Assembly: GCA_900299185.1 (NCBI GenBank)
Contig: OMIV01000094.1
Location: 1 to 52,559 of the forward strand
Source of the DNA: Planctomycetaceae bacterium
GTDB lineage: Bacteria > Planctomycetota > Planctomycetia > Planctomycetales > Planctomycetaceae
Length of the DNA: 52,559 bases
Direction of reading: 5' to 3'
Shown: piece after piece, positions 35,279 to 44,962 of the stretch
Layout: each line of letters opens with the position of its first letter
How positions within the stretch are numbered: the stretch's first letter is position 1
The notes under the pieces: model-generated
Told to the model about the DNA's origin: nothing
The model's input: the letters and a program-made list of their open reading frames with translations, nothing else
Database searches by the model: none
Translations under genes and position numbers: made by a program

Positions 35279-36679
35279 TCACTTCGCAGCGTCACGCAGT
35301 TGAGCGTATCTCGCGCGGAGTTCTTCCAGACGAGCCTTCTGGCTGGGATCGTTGACGAGGTTTCGTTCTTCGAGCGGATCGGCTTTCAGATCGAACAGCT
35401 CTTCGTACTTGAAGTCTGGCCAATACAAGTACTTGACGTCCTTCCGAACGAGCGCAGTTGATGCAGGAATGAAGTCCGCTTTCTTGATGATGGCATGCTC
35501 GTAGAAGAACTCGTTCCGCCAGTCGACCTTGGTCTTCGACAGATAGAGCGGCGAAACGTCTCGGCCTTGCATGGTCTGTGGAGCGGCGATGCCTGTGGCT
35601 CCGAGGATCGTGGGGGCGAGGTCCACGTTGAGCGTGAAGTCGTCGTTCGTTTGGCCTCGGCGATCTGCAGCCATGCGGGGATCGCGAACGATGAGCGGCA
35701 CTCGAATGGATTCCTCATACGGATACCACTTGTCGGCCAAACCATGCTCGGCGTGAAAGTAACCGTTGTCCGTCGTGAAGATGACCAACGTTTGATCGAG
35801 CACACCTTGCTTCTTGAGTTCATCCAATACACGACCACAGACCGTGTCAACCTCGGTCGCTAGTCGATAGTACGCCTTCATGTATTGCTGATATTTCTCC
35901 GGCGTATCGAACCGCCAATGCCAGCGATTGCGACCTTCGTTCTTCTCGTTGGCCACGAACGGCGGCAAACGTTTGAAATGCTCGTCGGTCGCCGTCTTGG
36001 GAACGGGAATAGTCGCGTCTTGATAAAGAGCTTCACTCTCCGGCTGATAGAGATACTGCTTGGGGTGACCGTCTTCAGCATGCGTGGCAAAGAAGGCCAG
36101 CGTCAGACAGAACGGCTTGTCCTTAGGACGAGTATCAAGGAACTCGATCGCGTCATGCTCGTTCTTCTTCGTGACGTGGATCTCGGAGCCATCCTTGTCC
36201 TTGATGAAGTGCTTACCTGAGTAAGAACGACCAAAGTCGAAATGCTCAGCAGGAAACTTTCCGTTGTGCCACTTCCCCACATGGCCAACCCAATAACCAT
36301 CAGCCCTCAGCAGTCCCGGATAGGTTTCGGCCCACGGTGTCTTGAACTCCAGGAAGGCTGGATTGCCGTGCCGCGACATCCATTGTCCCGTAAACAGAGT
36401 CGCGCGGCTGACTCCGCAGATGGAAGTCGTGACACAGGTATGAGTGAACCGCATGCCGTCTTTGGCGAGCTGATCAAGTCGCGGTGTCTTGACGATCGGA
36501 TGACCCGCGCAACCCAACGTGTCGTGCCGCCAATCATCGGCATAGAGTACGACCACGTTCATGCGCTCGGCGGCTTCGGCGACTGACGCGATCGTAAGAC
36601 TTGCTACAACCATCAACAGAGCGGCGATGACGCTACGTTGCGGTCGAGCAGACGGAGCGAACTGAAAGTGCTGCGGCAT
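35279..36679 (-). CDS. Secreted sulfatase with a CGVSR active-site motif
   Basis: The 466-residue protein has a signal peptide (about 1-37) and begins the mature part with [17 protein letters not shown], typical of a sulfatase. The active-site region reads [15 protein letters not shown]: Cys88 is followed by Gly-Val-Ser-Arg92 rather than the usual Cys-x-Pro-x-Arg, so the Pro recognised by formylglycine-generating enzyme is Val. The rest has normal sulfatase elements: [18 protein letters not shown], metal-binding Asp-Asn, and a C-terminal [17 protein letters not shown]. It is transcribed divergently from the following glycosyltransferase. Substrate is unknown. Confidence 0.9.
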   Translation of the reverse strand: MPQHFQFAPSARPQRSVIAALLMVVASLTIASVAEAAERMNVVVLYADDWRHDTLGCAGHPIVKTPRLDQLAKDGMRFTHTCVTTSICGVSRATLFTGQWMSRHGNPAFLEFKTPWAETYPGLLRADGYWVGHVGKWHNGKFPAEHFDFGRSYSGKHFIKDKDGSEIHVTKKNEHDAIEFLDTRPKDKPFCLTLAFFATHAEDGHPKQYLYQPESEALYQDATIPVPKTATDEHFKRLPPFVANEKNEGRNRWHWRFDTPEKYQQYMKAYYRLATEVDTVCGRVLDELKKQGVLDQTLVIFTTDNGYFHAEHGLADKWYPYEESIRVPLIVRDPRMAADRRGQTNDDFTLNVDLAPTILGATGIAAPQTMQGRDVSPLYLSKTKVDWRNEFFYEHAIIKKADFIPASTALVRKDVKYLYWPDFKYEELFDLKADPLEERNLVNDPSQKARLEELRARYAQLRDAAK

Positions 36680-36772
36680 AACTCGTCTCTCTGAATGCGG
36701 TTGTTCTGGCGTGAAAGTCGCTGACGTGAGACGGCTCTCTCACTGTTTTGTTTTCTGAGAAGGATCTTCAAC

Positions 36773-37993
36773 GTGCCCGGCTCATCCGCGTTATTGCTGA
36801 TCACCGAACGCTATGCACCCGACTTAGGAGGAGTCGCTCGGAGTGCCGAACGGACCGCTCGCAGTTTGAGTTCCCTTGGACGCGACGTGCATGTGTTGGC
36901 TTGGACCAGAACTCTGCAACCGGGCCTACTGAAATCGGAAGTCATCTCCGGAGTGACGGTGCATCGTATGGGCCTATTCGCCAATTGGGATCTCTCGCAG
37001 CAGCATTCGCTCAATGTGTTGGAATGGCTACACCAGCGTTTCCAATTCGAGTTCGTTTGGGGCCACTACTTAAACCCGGCGGGTTTCTTGGCGGTGCTCT
37101 TTGCAGGACTCAGCGGCCTGCCATCAACAGTGAGTGCTCGCGGCAACGACATTGACCGACTGATGTTTCCGCCGGGCGACTTCGCGCGTCTGCAATGGAC
37201 GCTCGAACGAGCCGATCTCATCACCACTGTCTCTCGTGACCTCGCTCATAAAGTGCGAGTGATTCTTGGTGTGAAGTCGAAGCATGAGATCGTCGTGCTC
37301 CCCAATGTTGTGGATGCTGAAGTCTTTGCTCCGAGATCTCTTCAAGCCGATGAACACTGCGAAGCCAACGCTGAGACCGCAGAGACTACTTCTTTGAGAG
37401 AGCGTTTGGGGATTGCGCCCGATGAAGCGGTGCTCGGCTTTTGTGGAGAACTGCGGCACAAGAAGGGACTGTCTTTTTTGCTGGCCGCGTTGGCCGAAGT
37501 TCGACGTCGCAGACACGCCTGCTTGTTGGTTATTGGAGACGTGCGACCGCGCGAGCAATCCGAGATCTCGACGTTCGAGATCGTCGAACCCGAAGCCGTA
37601 AGTCGCATCCGAGTGACCGGCCATCTCGATGATCCCACCCACGTCGCCGAGCATGTGAGGTTGTGCGACGTTTGCTTGCAGCCGTCGGTTTGGGACGGCA
37701 TGCCGAACGCCGTCTTGGAAGCGATGGCCTGTGAGAAAGTCGTCATCGCCAGTGACGCTGGTGGGATGCCGGAGATGATCGAACACGGTCGCGATGGATT
37801 CATCGTCTCGAAGTCACAACTGCATCGGCTCGGTGAAGCAATCCTCGAAGTGCTGAGCCTGCCTGATTCAGAACGTCAGCGCATCGGAGCTGCCGCTCGC
37901 TCGCGAGTGCTCACCGAATTCAACTCGGAACAAGAACGCGAACGACTGCGAGCGGTCGTTGATCGACTCACTCAACGACGCGACAAGCAATAA
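36773..37993 (+). CDS. GT4 family glycosyltransferase
   Basis: The start is GTG 36773 with AGAAGGA about 8 bases upstream (MPGSSALLLITERYAPDLGG). The 406-residue protein has a two-domain GT-B arrangement: an N-terminal acceptor domain with GGVARSAERTARSLSSLGRDV and a C-terminal donor domain with LGFCGELRHKKGLSFLLAAL, then QPSVWDGMPNAVLEAMACEK, the E-x7-E region that contacts the nucleotide sugar. It is probably cytoplasmic or peripheral on the inner membrane. The sugar used is not evident. It is separate from the glycosyltransferase cluster at 45-52 kb. Confidence 0.9.
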   Translation: MPGSSALLLITERYAPDLGGVARSAERTARSLSSLGRDVHVLAWTRTLQPGLLKSEVISGVTVHRMGLFANWDLSQQHSLNVLEWLHQRFQFEFVWGHYLNPAGFLAVLFAGLSGLPSTVSARGNDIDRLMFPPGDFARLQWTLERADLITTVSRDLAHKVRVILGVKSKHEIVVLPNVVDAEVFAPRSLQADEHCEANAETAETTSLRERLGIAPDEAVLGFCGELRHKKGLSFLLAALAEVRRRRHACLLVIGDVRPREQSEISTFEIVEPEAVSRIRVTGHLDDPTHVAEHVRLCDVCLQPSVWDGMPNAVLEAMACEKVVIASDAGGMPEMIEHGRDGFIVSKSQLHRLGEAILEVLSLPDSERQRIGAAARSRVLTEFNSEQERERLRAVVDRLTQRRDKQ

Positions 37994-38200
37994 CGCGACG
38001 TCAGGAGTTCGCTCCATCACGTTCCGGCGACATGCACTTCACGCTGCCCATTCGACGCTTCATAACTCGACCGGATTGACGGCGATCACAGCGAGACATT
38101 CAATCAAGCACGGCGTCGCAGAGTTGCAGCGCAGCTCGATGACAACGTTCGAACGTTGAAGCACGTCGATCTTCAGCAGTTCACAGCCTCGGAGTGCCTC

Positions 38201-38992
38201 ATGGCCAAGAACCCCTTTCCCGGCATGAATCCTTATCTCGAAGCCTCGTGGGGTGACGTCCACTCGAGTCTGGTGATCTACTCGCGAGACCAGATCAATG
38301 AGCAACTTCCTGAGGGGCTTCAGGCACGAGTTGAAGAGAGCGTTTCGGTCGCGGGCGACGACGAAGACTCGGTCAGTGTCGCCTATCCCGATGCTCGCAT
38401 CGTGGAACGCAATGAGTGGTCCTATGACGCCGAGTCACATCCCGGCGGAATTGCTGTCGCAACGCCGGTCTATATCGCGCTTCAAGAACGGCCGACTGAG
38501 CGACACATCGAGATTGTGGATATCAGCGACGGTGCTCGCGTCATTACGGCGATTGAGTTTCTGAGTCCCGCCAACAAGCTCGGACGAGGCCGCGACCAGT
38601 ACCGCCGCAAGCAAGAACGGTATCTCGACGGCGGCATCAATCTTGTCGAAGTGGACCTGCTCCGCGATGGGTTGTTTGTGCTCGCCATTGATTGGCCGCG
38701 AGTACCAACGGAATGTCGCGGTCCTTATCGCTGCTGCGTGCGACGAGTACTCGTGCCGGACCGTGCCGAGATGTTTCCGATGCCACTGCGCGATCCATTG
38801 CCTTCGATTCCCATCCCTCTGCGTCGACACGATCACGATGTCGCCTTGCAGCTTCAGGTGCTCGTTGACGACGCCATTCGCAAGGGCCGTTACAGCAACA
38901 TCAATTATCAGTTGCCGCCCGAGCCTCCGCTTTCGCCAGAAGACGAGAAGTGGGCGGACTCGCTGCTGCGAGAGCGAGGCTTGCGAAAGTGA
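38201..38992 (+). CDS. DUF4058 family protein
   Basis: ATG 38201 (MAKNPFPGMNPYLE) is the characteristic beginning of DUF4058, and fits better than the in-frame start at 38156. The 263-residue protein has RIVERNEW, VTAIEFLSPANK and GGINLVEVDLLRDG, all common to this family. DUF4058 proteins are abundant in cyanobacteria and planctomycetes; the central EFLSPANK region recalls nuclease-like folds, but no function is known. The C-terminus is LLRERGLRK. No obvious operon partner. Confidence 0.88.
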   Translation: MAKNPFPGMNPYLEASWGDVHSSLVIYSRDQINEQLPEGLQARVEESVSVAGDDEDSVSVAYPDARIVERNEWSYDAESHPGGIAVATPVYIALQERPTERHIEIVDISDGARVITAIEFLSPANKLGRGRDQYRRKQERYLDGGINLVEVDLLRDGLFVLAIDWPRVPTECRGPYRCCVRRVLVPDRAEMFPMPLRDPLPSIPIPLRRHDHDVALQLQVLVDDAIRKGRYSNINYQLPPEPPLSPEDEKWADSLLRERGLRK

Positions 38993-39121
38993 TCCGACAA
39001 TGAAGAGAGCCCGCGAGGCCAACAGCGCGAAGACCTGCCGAGCAGTGTGACGCCAGAGAGTCACTCTCTACTCTCCGCCGTCTTGAACGCTGTTCCTCTT
39101 CTCCTCTTCATAAGGATCACC

Positions 39122-41059
39122 ATGAAAAAGCTGGCTCGATTAAGTGCTTGCCTGGCGCTGACAGCATTTGGTTTGGCGGCACCGTCGGCGATGTTCGCTG
39201 CTGACGAGAGCAATCAACTCACTCAAGCCGAGCAACGCTCCGGATGGAAGTTGCTGTTCGATGGCAAGTCGACCAACGGCTGGCGCAACTACAAGTCCGA
39301 CAAGATCAAGGACGGCTGGGTCGTTGAAGACGGAGCACTCGTTCGCAAAGACAAAGGCGCGGGCGACATTGTGACTGCCGAGCAATTCGGCAGCTTCGAA
39401 ATCCAGCTCGAATACAAGATCTCTAAGGGCGGCAACAGCGGCCTGATGTTTCACGTGACCGAAGACGGCGGTGCTCCGTGGCACTCCGGTCCTGAAGTTC
39501 AGATTCAAGACAACGTCGACGGGCACGACCCTCAAAAGGCCGGTTGGCTGTACCAGCTCTACACGCCTCAAAAGCCCGCATGGGCGATCCGCTTCGAGCA
39601 GCAGGTTGGCTACAAGGGCGTTGATGTCGACGACGCAACGCGACCTGCCGGTCAGTGGAACCATCTCTATCTGCGAGTCACGCCGACCGACGGCGAGGTC
39701 TGCATGAATGGAGTCAGCTACTACAAGTTCGTCAAAGGCAGCAGCGATTGGAATGAGCGCGTTGCCAAGAGCAAGTTCGCCAAGATGGAGCAGTTCGGCA
39801 AAGCCAAGGCCGGGCACATCTGCTTGCAAGACCACGGCAACGAAGTGGCCTTCCGCAACATTCGCGTTCGAACGCTCGATGAGAAGGGCAACGCCAAGGA
39901 GCCCATCGACGGCACGCTCGCAATGAAGACCGAGTTGGCGTTTCCCGATGTCGAATGGGAAGGCTGGGCTCCAGTCGATGACAACGGCAAACCAAACGCC
40001 CCGCTGCGTCCGATTCAAATCACTCATGCTGGCGACGGTTCGAACCGCATCTTCGTCATCGATCAGAGCGGCATGATTCACGTTCTGCCAAACGATCCCG
40101 CAGCCAAGAAAGCCAAGCTCTTTGCAGACCTGCGCGACCGCGTGCATCACTTCAAGAAGGACGACGAAGAAGGTCTTTTGGGATTCGCATTCCATCCGAA
40201 CTTCAAGACCAACGGTCAGTTCTTTGCAATGTACAACACCGAGTCCGCCAAGCAGACGATGTATCTGTCGCGCTTTAAGGTCTCGGCCAACGACAAGGAC
40301 AAAGCCGACATCAGCAGCGAAGAGAAGTTGATGACGGTCAAGCAGCCGTTCTCGAACCACAACGGCGGCCCGATGGCGTTTGGTCCCGACGGCATGCTCT
40401 ACATCGGCATGGGTGATGGAGGAGGCCGCAACGATCCCGAGAAGCAAGGTCAGGCTCGCACGTCCTTCATGGGTTCCGTTCTCAGAATCGATGTTGATCA
40501 CCGCGATGATGGCAAGCAGTACGCCGTGCCGAAGGACAACCCGTTCGTCGCTGAGCAAGGCGTGCAACCCGAGATCTTTGCCTATGGCATTCGTAACCCG
40601 TGGCGTCTGACCTTTGATCGCAAGACCGGCAGCTTGTGGCTGGCCGATGTTGGCCAAGACCTGCTCGAAGAGATCGACATCATCAAGAAGGGTGGCAACT
40701 ACGGCTGGAGCGTTCGCGAAGGCACTCTGTCCTTCAACAACATCCCGGCCAAAGATGAGAAGAGCCTTGTCGGCCCGATTTGGGAATATGACCATCGCAT
40801 CGGCAAGTCGATCACCGGAGGTCACGTTTATCGCGGCTCGAAGCTGCCCGAACTGGCTGGGCATTACCTCTATGGTGATTACGTCAGCGGCAAGCTGTGG
40901 GCTCTGCAGTACGACGAATCGACCGGCAAGGTGATCCGCAACATGTCGATCCCGTGGTCCGGCTTGCCCGTTCTGGCCTTCGGCGAAGACGAGCAAGGCG
41001 AAAGCTTTGTGACCACGCCCTCCGCCGGTGGCAAAGGCATCTATCGGATCGTGAAGTAG
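39122..41059 (+). CDS. Secreted DUF1080 (keto-disaccharide hydrolase) fused to a sugar dehydrogenase-type propeller
   Basis: ATG 39122 (MKKLARLSACLALTAFGLA) has AAGGATC upstream, and the product has a signal peptide cut after MFA. Residues about 37-240 form the DUF1080 / 3-keto-disaccharide hydrolase fold (GWKLLFDGKSTNGW, GNSGLMFHVTEDGG, GHICLQDHGNEVAFRNIRV). Residues about 260-645 form a six-bladed propeller of the soluble glucose/sorbosone dehydrogenase type (SFMGSVLRIDVD, FAYGIRNPWRLTFD, GGNYGWSVREG). Both domains suggest periplasmic attack on keto-sugars or glycans. Whether it carries PQQ is unclear from the sequence. It ends with FGEDEQGESFVTTPSAGGKG. Confidence 0.9.
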   Translation: MKKLARLSACLALTAFGLAAPSAMFAADESNQLTQAEQRSGWKLLFDGKSTNGWRNYKSDKIKDGWVVEDGALVRKDKGAGDIVTAEQFGSFEIQLEYKISKGGNSGLMFHVTEDGGAPWHSGPEVQIQDNVDGHDPQKAGWLYQLYTPQKPAWAIRFEQQVGYKGVDVDDATRPAGQWNHLYLRVTPTDGEVCMNGVSYYKFVKGSSDWNERVAKSKFAKMEQFGKAKAGHICLQDHGNEVAFRNIRVRTLDEKGNAKEPIDGTLAMKTELAFPDVEWEGWAPVDDNGKPNAPLRPIQITHAGDGSNRIFVIDQSGMIHVLPNDPAAKKAKLFADLRDRVHHFKKDDEEGLLGFAFHPNFKTNGQFFAMYNTESAKQTMYLSRFKVSANDKDKADISSEEKLMTVKQPFSNHNGGPMAFGPDGMLYIGMGDGGGRNDPEKQGQARTSFMGSVLRIDVDHRDDGKQYAVPKDNPFVAEQGVQPEIFAYGIRNPWRLTFDRKTGSLWLADVGQDLLEEIDIIKKGGNYGWSVREGTLSFNNIPAKDEKSLVGPIWEYDHRIGKSITGGHVYRGSKLPELAGHYLYGDYVSGKLWALQYDESTGKVIRNMSIPWSGLPVLAFGEDEQGESFVTTPSAGGKGIYRIVK

Positions 41060-41188
41060 CAGGCTAAATCCTGCCTTAGATTGACACTCAACGTCGGCCG
41101 CCCAATTGATCGTGACCGTCCAACGCTGACAGGATTGCAAGCGGTCGACATTGAGAGTCACCCGTTACGAGAATTCGGAGTAATCACC

Positions 41189-41464
41189 ATGTCTGAACCG
41201 ACAATTCTCGCGCCGCGACTTCTGAAGGCACTCGAAGGATCGATGTCCGCACTGCGTCAGTTAGCCGAGTCCGAATTACCTGAACCCGTCGCTATGCGAA
41301 TGCGACTCCTCGGAGAACGTAAAGACGCACTCGAAGCAGCCGAACGCGATGAGTACCTCGCGTTGGTCAACTTTTGGAAAAGCCGCACCCTGGAAAAAGC
41401 AGAAGCTGCCGTCGCGTTACATCGACTGCGAGAAGCGGTGCCAGACTTGGTGGCGACACCTTGA
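41189..41464 (+). CDS. Small helical protein coupled to an HNH endonuclease
   Basis: ATG 41189 has GGAG 8 bases upstream, giving 91 residues that are almost wholly helical with many Leu, Ala, Arg and Glu (LRQLAESELPEPVAMRMRLL, then KAEAAVALHRLREAV). Its TGA overlaps the TTG start of the following HNH gene (TTGA), so the two are translationally coupled. I do not recognise the family. The pairing suggests a small partner or antitoxin-like protein for the nuclease, but that is speculation. Confidence 0.68.
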   Translation: MSEPTILAPRLLKALEGSMSALRQLAESELPEPVAMRMRLLGERKDALEAAERDEYLALVNFWKSRTLEKAEAAVALHRLREAVPDLVATP

Positions 41465-41894
41465 GTTCAATTTCTCACTCATTGCGAACGTTCGTCCGTG
41501 AGCGTGCCAAAGGCCGATGTGAGTACTGTCTCTTAACTTGTCAGTTTCAAGTTGGCGGGTTTGAGATTGATCACATTCAGCCGAGCAGCCGTGGTGGCAA
41601 AACAGTCGACTCAAACTGGCCTTTGCTTGCCCTGCTTGTAACGGAGCGAAACTCGACCGAGTCGAAGCGCTGGACCAACAGACTGGATTGGTCGTGCCGT
41701 TATTCAACCCGCGACTTTAAGACTGGCACGATCACTTTCAATGGTCGGTTGATGAGCCACATCTCATTTCCGGCAAGACTTCATGTCGCCGCGCGACGAT
41801 TCGATGTCTCAACCTCAATGACGCCGATATGGTCCGACTCCGCGAACTCTACGCAGAGCTGGGCTTTGACAGTCGTAAAGCCGACTTCGAATAG
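41461..41894 (+). pseudogene. HNH endonuclease, broken by a frameshift and a stop
   Basis: From TTG 41461 the frame reads RERAKGRCEYCL and FEIDHIQPSSRGGKTVDSN, the first half of an HNH nuclease with its Cys pair and catalytic His. Then the frame is lost. The continuing homologous frame (AFACPACNGAKLDRVEALDQ) lies -1, so a T appears missing near 41617 (AACTGGCC for AACTTGGCC). A TAA at 41718-41720 stands where a Gln or Glu codon is expected before DWHDHFQWS. The last part (NLNDADMVRLRELYAELGFD) ends at TAG 41892-41894. Two lesions favour a genuine pseudogene. Confidence 0.8.
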
Positions 41895-41926
41895 TTTCCA
41901 CTTCAACATTCTGTAGGAACAAATCC

Positions 41927-42730
41927 ATGAAAATCGTTCGTTTCACTGACCCTTCGGGGGCTGTTCGATTGGGTAATCAGCATGCCAACGGCACCACGAC
42001 GCTGTTGGAAGGCGACTTGTTTGGCAGCCTGAAAGACACCGGCACGCCCGCGACGATTACTCGCTTGCTGGCTCCGCTTAAGCCTGCCGCTGTGATGTGC
42101 ATTGGGCTCAACTACCGCAAGCATGCTGAAGAAGGAAAGCAGGCCATTCCCGAACATCCCGTGCTGTTCATGAAGGTGCCCAGCACCGTGCAGAACCCCG
42201 GCGATCCCATCTTGTTGCCACGCAAGTTGCGGAGCGACTCGGTCGACTACGAATGCGAGTTGGCCGTCGTCATCGGCAAGTCGTGCAAGAACGTGTCGAA
42301 GGCCGACGCGCTGAACTATGTCCTCGGCTACACCTGCGCGAACGACGTCAGTGCTCGCGACTGGCAGCGCAATGGCGGTGGCGGCCAATGGTGCCGAGGC
42401 AAGACGTTCGACACGTTTTGTCCGCTCGGTCCGGTCCTGGTCACGACCGATGAGATCCCCAATCCAAACGTCCTGAAGATCAAGACCATCCTCAATGGCG
42501 AGACGATGCAGGACTGGAATACCGATGACATGATCTTCGACGTGCCCACTCTGATTGAGTTCCTCAGTGCCAGCACACGGCTCGATCCTGGCACCGTCAT
42601 TCTGACGGGCACTCCGCACGGAGTCGGCTTCGCTCGTAAGCCCCCCGTCTTCTTGAAGCACGGTGACTCGGTCACGATCGAAATCGAAAAGATCGGCAGC
42701 CTGACGAACCCCGTTCAAGAAGAGACATAG
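41927..42730 (+). CDS. Fumarylacetoacetase-family hydrolase
   Basis: The 267-residue protein has AVMCIGLNYRKHAEE near the N-terminus of the catalytic core, FMKVPSTVQNPGDPI, the metal-binding Glu pair in DYECELAVVIGK and Asp in CANDVSARD, then GKTFDTFCPLGP and GTPHGVG. This is the FAH / 2-hydroxyhepta-2,4-diene-1,7-dioate isomerase superfamily, which splits or isomerises acylpyruvate-type products of aromatic or other degradation with Mg2+. The exact substrate is not predictable. It is followed by a clear terminator. Confidence 0.9.
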   Translation: MKIVRFTDPSGAVRLGNQHANGTTTLLEGDLFGSLKDTGTPATITRLLAPLKPAAVMCIGLNYRKHAEEGKQAIPEHPVLFMKVPSTVQNPGDPILLPRKLRSDSVDYECELAVVIGKSCKNVSKADALNYVLGYTCANDVSARDWQRNGGGGQWCRGKTFDTFCPLGPVLVTTDEIPNPNVLKIKTILNGETMQDWNTDDMIFDVPTLIEFLSASTRLDPGTVILTGTPHGVGFARKPPVFLKHGDSVTIEIEKIGSLTNPVQEET

Positions 42731-42775
42731 GTCCGCGAAGACGAACTTCGTCTAACGAACTGATTTGCCGTGAAG

Positions 42776-42814
42776 TCCCGCCGTTGTCTCGATCAGTCAA
42801 CGGCGGGATTTTTT
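42776..42814 (+). terminator. Rho-independent terminator after the FAH-family gene
   Basis: An 11-bp stem, TCCCGCCGTTG with CAACGGCGGGA, around an 11-base loop, then TTTTTTG. Confidence 0.88.
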
Positions 42815-42924
42815 GTTAGGCTCATGTGGTGTTGCGAGGATGGCTCGAAGTGAGCCAATGCTTTGGACTCCTCGCAAACACCGCGCATCACCGGCTGGGC
42901 CATTCTTATTGAGGACGCTGAATC

Positions 42925-43743
42925 ATGTTTCGATCCGCTTTGGTTGCTCTGAAACCTGATCGAGCTAGCTCGGTCATCTCTGCCTCAGTCGACTTCGCCA
43001 AGTCTTTCAATTGGGAGTTGGGCGGTGTGTCGGTCGTCGATGCCGATCGACTGTCACAAGGTGAAGCCGTGCCTCTGGGAGCTGGAGCCTTTAAAGCCGA
43101 ACGAGATGCCCAACAACTCGAAGCAGCACGGCAGATCGCAGTGTCGGTCGGTCACGAGTTCGCATCGGCCTGCCAGCTTGCGGGAGTACGTTGTGAATCG
43201 TTGTCGTATGAAGGCGATACCGTCGGCGAGCTGTCGCGAGCAGCCTTGGGATTCGACGTTTTGATCTGCGGACATTCTCAAAGCGGAGATGCGGCAGATC
43301 GGTCTTTGCTGCACGACATCCTGAAGCACAACGCGCGACCGACGTTGGTTGTTCCACCCGAACCCGTCAGCGGATCCAACGTCGTGATGGCGTATGACGG
43401 TTCGTTTCAAGCGGCTCGCGCGCTGGCCACTTTGGTGCATTCCGGATTGCTGACGAATCGCCATCTGCATGTCGTGTGCTTGCATGCCGAATACGGCACC
43501 GCCGCCGCTCGATCGGTCAGTGCGATGGACTTCTTGCGTCGGCAAGGTGTGTCAGCAAACTGCCATCCCGAAGTCTTGGTCAAAGACATTGCCGATCAAT
43601 TAATCGAAGCGATTCAACGCTCGAACGCCGGACTGCTCGTCATGGGTGCGTTCGGTCGCGGTTCAGTGCGTGAGTTCTTCTTCGGATCCGTCACTCAGAA
43701 CATGTTGCAAAAGCTGCGAGTGCCAGTGCTGCTCGAACATTAA
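42925..43743 (+). CDS. Universal stress protein with two UspA domains
   Basis: The 272-residue protein contains two UspA-type folds: one at about 1-140 (beginning MFRSALVALKPD, ending RPTLVVPPE) and another at about 150-272 (NVVMAYDGSFQAARALATL, ending LLVMGAFGRGSVREFFFGS). The second has the ATP-binding GxxG-x9-GS motif (GAFGRGSVREFFFGSVT), while the first shows GHSQSGDAADRSLLHD, a degenerate version. Such tandem proteins bind ATP and respond to stress in the cytoplasm. It stands after a terminator, so it probably has its own promoter. Confidence 0.9.
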   Translation: MFRSALVALKPDRASSVISASVDFAKSFNWELGGVSVVDADRLSQGEAVPLGAGAFKAERDAQQLEAARQIAVSVGHEFASACQLAGVRCESLSYEGDTVGELSRAALGFDVLICGHSQSGDAADRSLLHDILKHNARPTLVVPPEPVSGSNVVMAYDGSFQAARALATLVHSGLLTNRHLHVVCLHAEYGTAAARSVSAMDFLRRQGVSANCHPEVLVKDIADQLIEAIQRSNAGLLVMGAFGRGSVREFFFGSVTQNMLQKLRVPVLLEH

Positions 43744-43788
43744 TCGCAAGCCGCGACGACGATGCGATCTCGCTGATTGTTCGGCCTC

Positions 43789-44862
43789 TTAACAAGGTGC
43801 GGGTTGAGGCTTCAGGCGTTGACGAGTTGTGGCTTCATCAGCGGGTTTCAGACTCAGCGCAACAAGTCCTCCGATCAACGCCGAGACCACAGACGCGAGG
43901 CTGTATCCCACTGCCGTATAGAACCCGGCGTTACGTGCGGAGTCGGCATTCGCAACCTCTCCGCACGCAGTGAAGAGCACCTGCAACGCGCCCTCGCGAG
44001 CACCGATTCCACCGGGCAACGGCAGCACCGACGCCGCGACTTCGGCCACGGGCACAACGACAAGATGAGTCGTGTAGCTCGGCGCTTCCGCCGTCAGCAG
44101 GAGCGCCGCAGTGCAACAAAAGTACGAGGTCGCATTCGCGGCGTGAATCACCAAGCTCATCAACACCGCAGCGAGCAACACTCGTTTGCGTGCTTGATAG
44201 AGGCGGACCGCACCAAGCAATTGTGAGACGATCCTCGCTAGCGTTGTCTGCGACTGCCCACCGGATTGTTCCGCTGGTGATGTAACATCAACTCCAACCA
44301 GCTTGAGTCCAGCTCGCAGCAGTTTGGAAGTCAGTACCGCCGGATGGAGCACGATGGCAAAACCGATCGCGCCGGCGAGCGTTCCACCAGCCAACAACAA
44401 GAGCGCCGGAGCTAACTCGGGACGTCGCCACAACAGCGGATTGGCCAGCGACATCAAGAAGCCCAGCAACACCAAGCACAGAAGACCGAGCACTCGATCG
44501 AGGATCACCGTCGTCGTGACGACGGTTTTGGCTTCAGGCTTCTCGCGAGCGATCAACACCGCCTTTGTAAGATCTCCTCCAACCGTACCGGGCACGATCA
44601 GGTTGAAGAGGTTGCCCATGCAGCCGATGCGGAGTGAATCTCGAAACGCGAACGGGATGTCTTGAGCTCTCACCAGCATCCACCAACGCCAGCATCCCAA
44701 GACAACAGAGAAGCTCCGCAGACCGACAGCCGCAATAGCCCAAGACCATAAGAGGTCCCGCTGAGCGATCCGGTCGAAGCCTTCGCGATGTTGCGAGAAC
44801 ATCAACGCGATAATGCCAAGCGCTACCGGCCAGCGAAGCCAAGCAATGAGCGATCGCGCCAT
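43789..44862 (-). CDS. Flippase-like integral membrane protein (LPG-synthase transmembrane-domain family)
   Basis: The 357-residue protein has about eight membrane segments and resembles the lysylphosphatidylglycerol-synthase/AglD-type membrane family. Typical elements are FNLIVPGTVGGDLTKAVL near residue 85, TTTVILDRVLGLLCLVLLG near 115, and PLPGGIGAREGALQVLF near 285. These proteins occur with glycosyltransferases in glycan gene clusters and are often called flippase-like, though activity is proven for few. It heads the minus-strand polysaccharide cluster as its most downstream member. Confidence 0.85.
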   Translation of the reverse strand: MARSLIAWLRWPVALGIIALMFSQHREGFDRIAQRDLLWSWAIAAVGLRSFSVVLGCWRWWMLVRAQDIPFAFRDSLRIGCMGNLFNLIVPGTVGGDLTKAVLIAREKPEAKTVVTTTVILDRVLGLLCLVLLGFLMSLANPLLWRRPELAPALLLLAGGTLAGAIGFAIVLHPAVLTSKLLRAGLKLVGVDVTSPAEQSGGQSQTTLARIVSQLLGAVRLYQARKRVLLAAVLMSLVIHAANATSYFCCTAALLLTAEAPSYTTHLVVVPVAEVAASVLPLPGGIGAREGALQVLFTACGEVANADSARNAGFYTAVGYSLASVVSALIGGLVALSLKPADEATTRQRLKPQPAPC

Positions 44863-44962
44863 GCCGTTCTTTCTGAGTGTTGTTGATCGATATTTGGATT
44901 GCGGTGAATTGATCTCAGACCCAAGAAACTCGAAGCGTCAGCGAGGGAATAAGACGCATTGG

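Noticed and set aside
39140-41161. 673-residue open frame antisense to the DUF1080 fusion gene
   Set aside because: Shadow frame produced by codon bias; the sense protein has clear domains along its full length.
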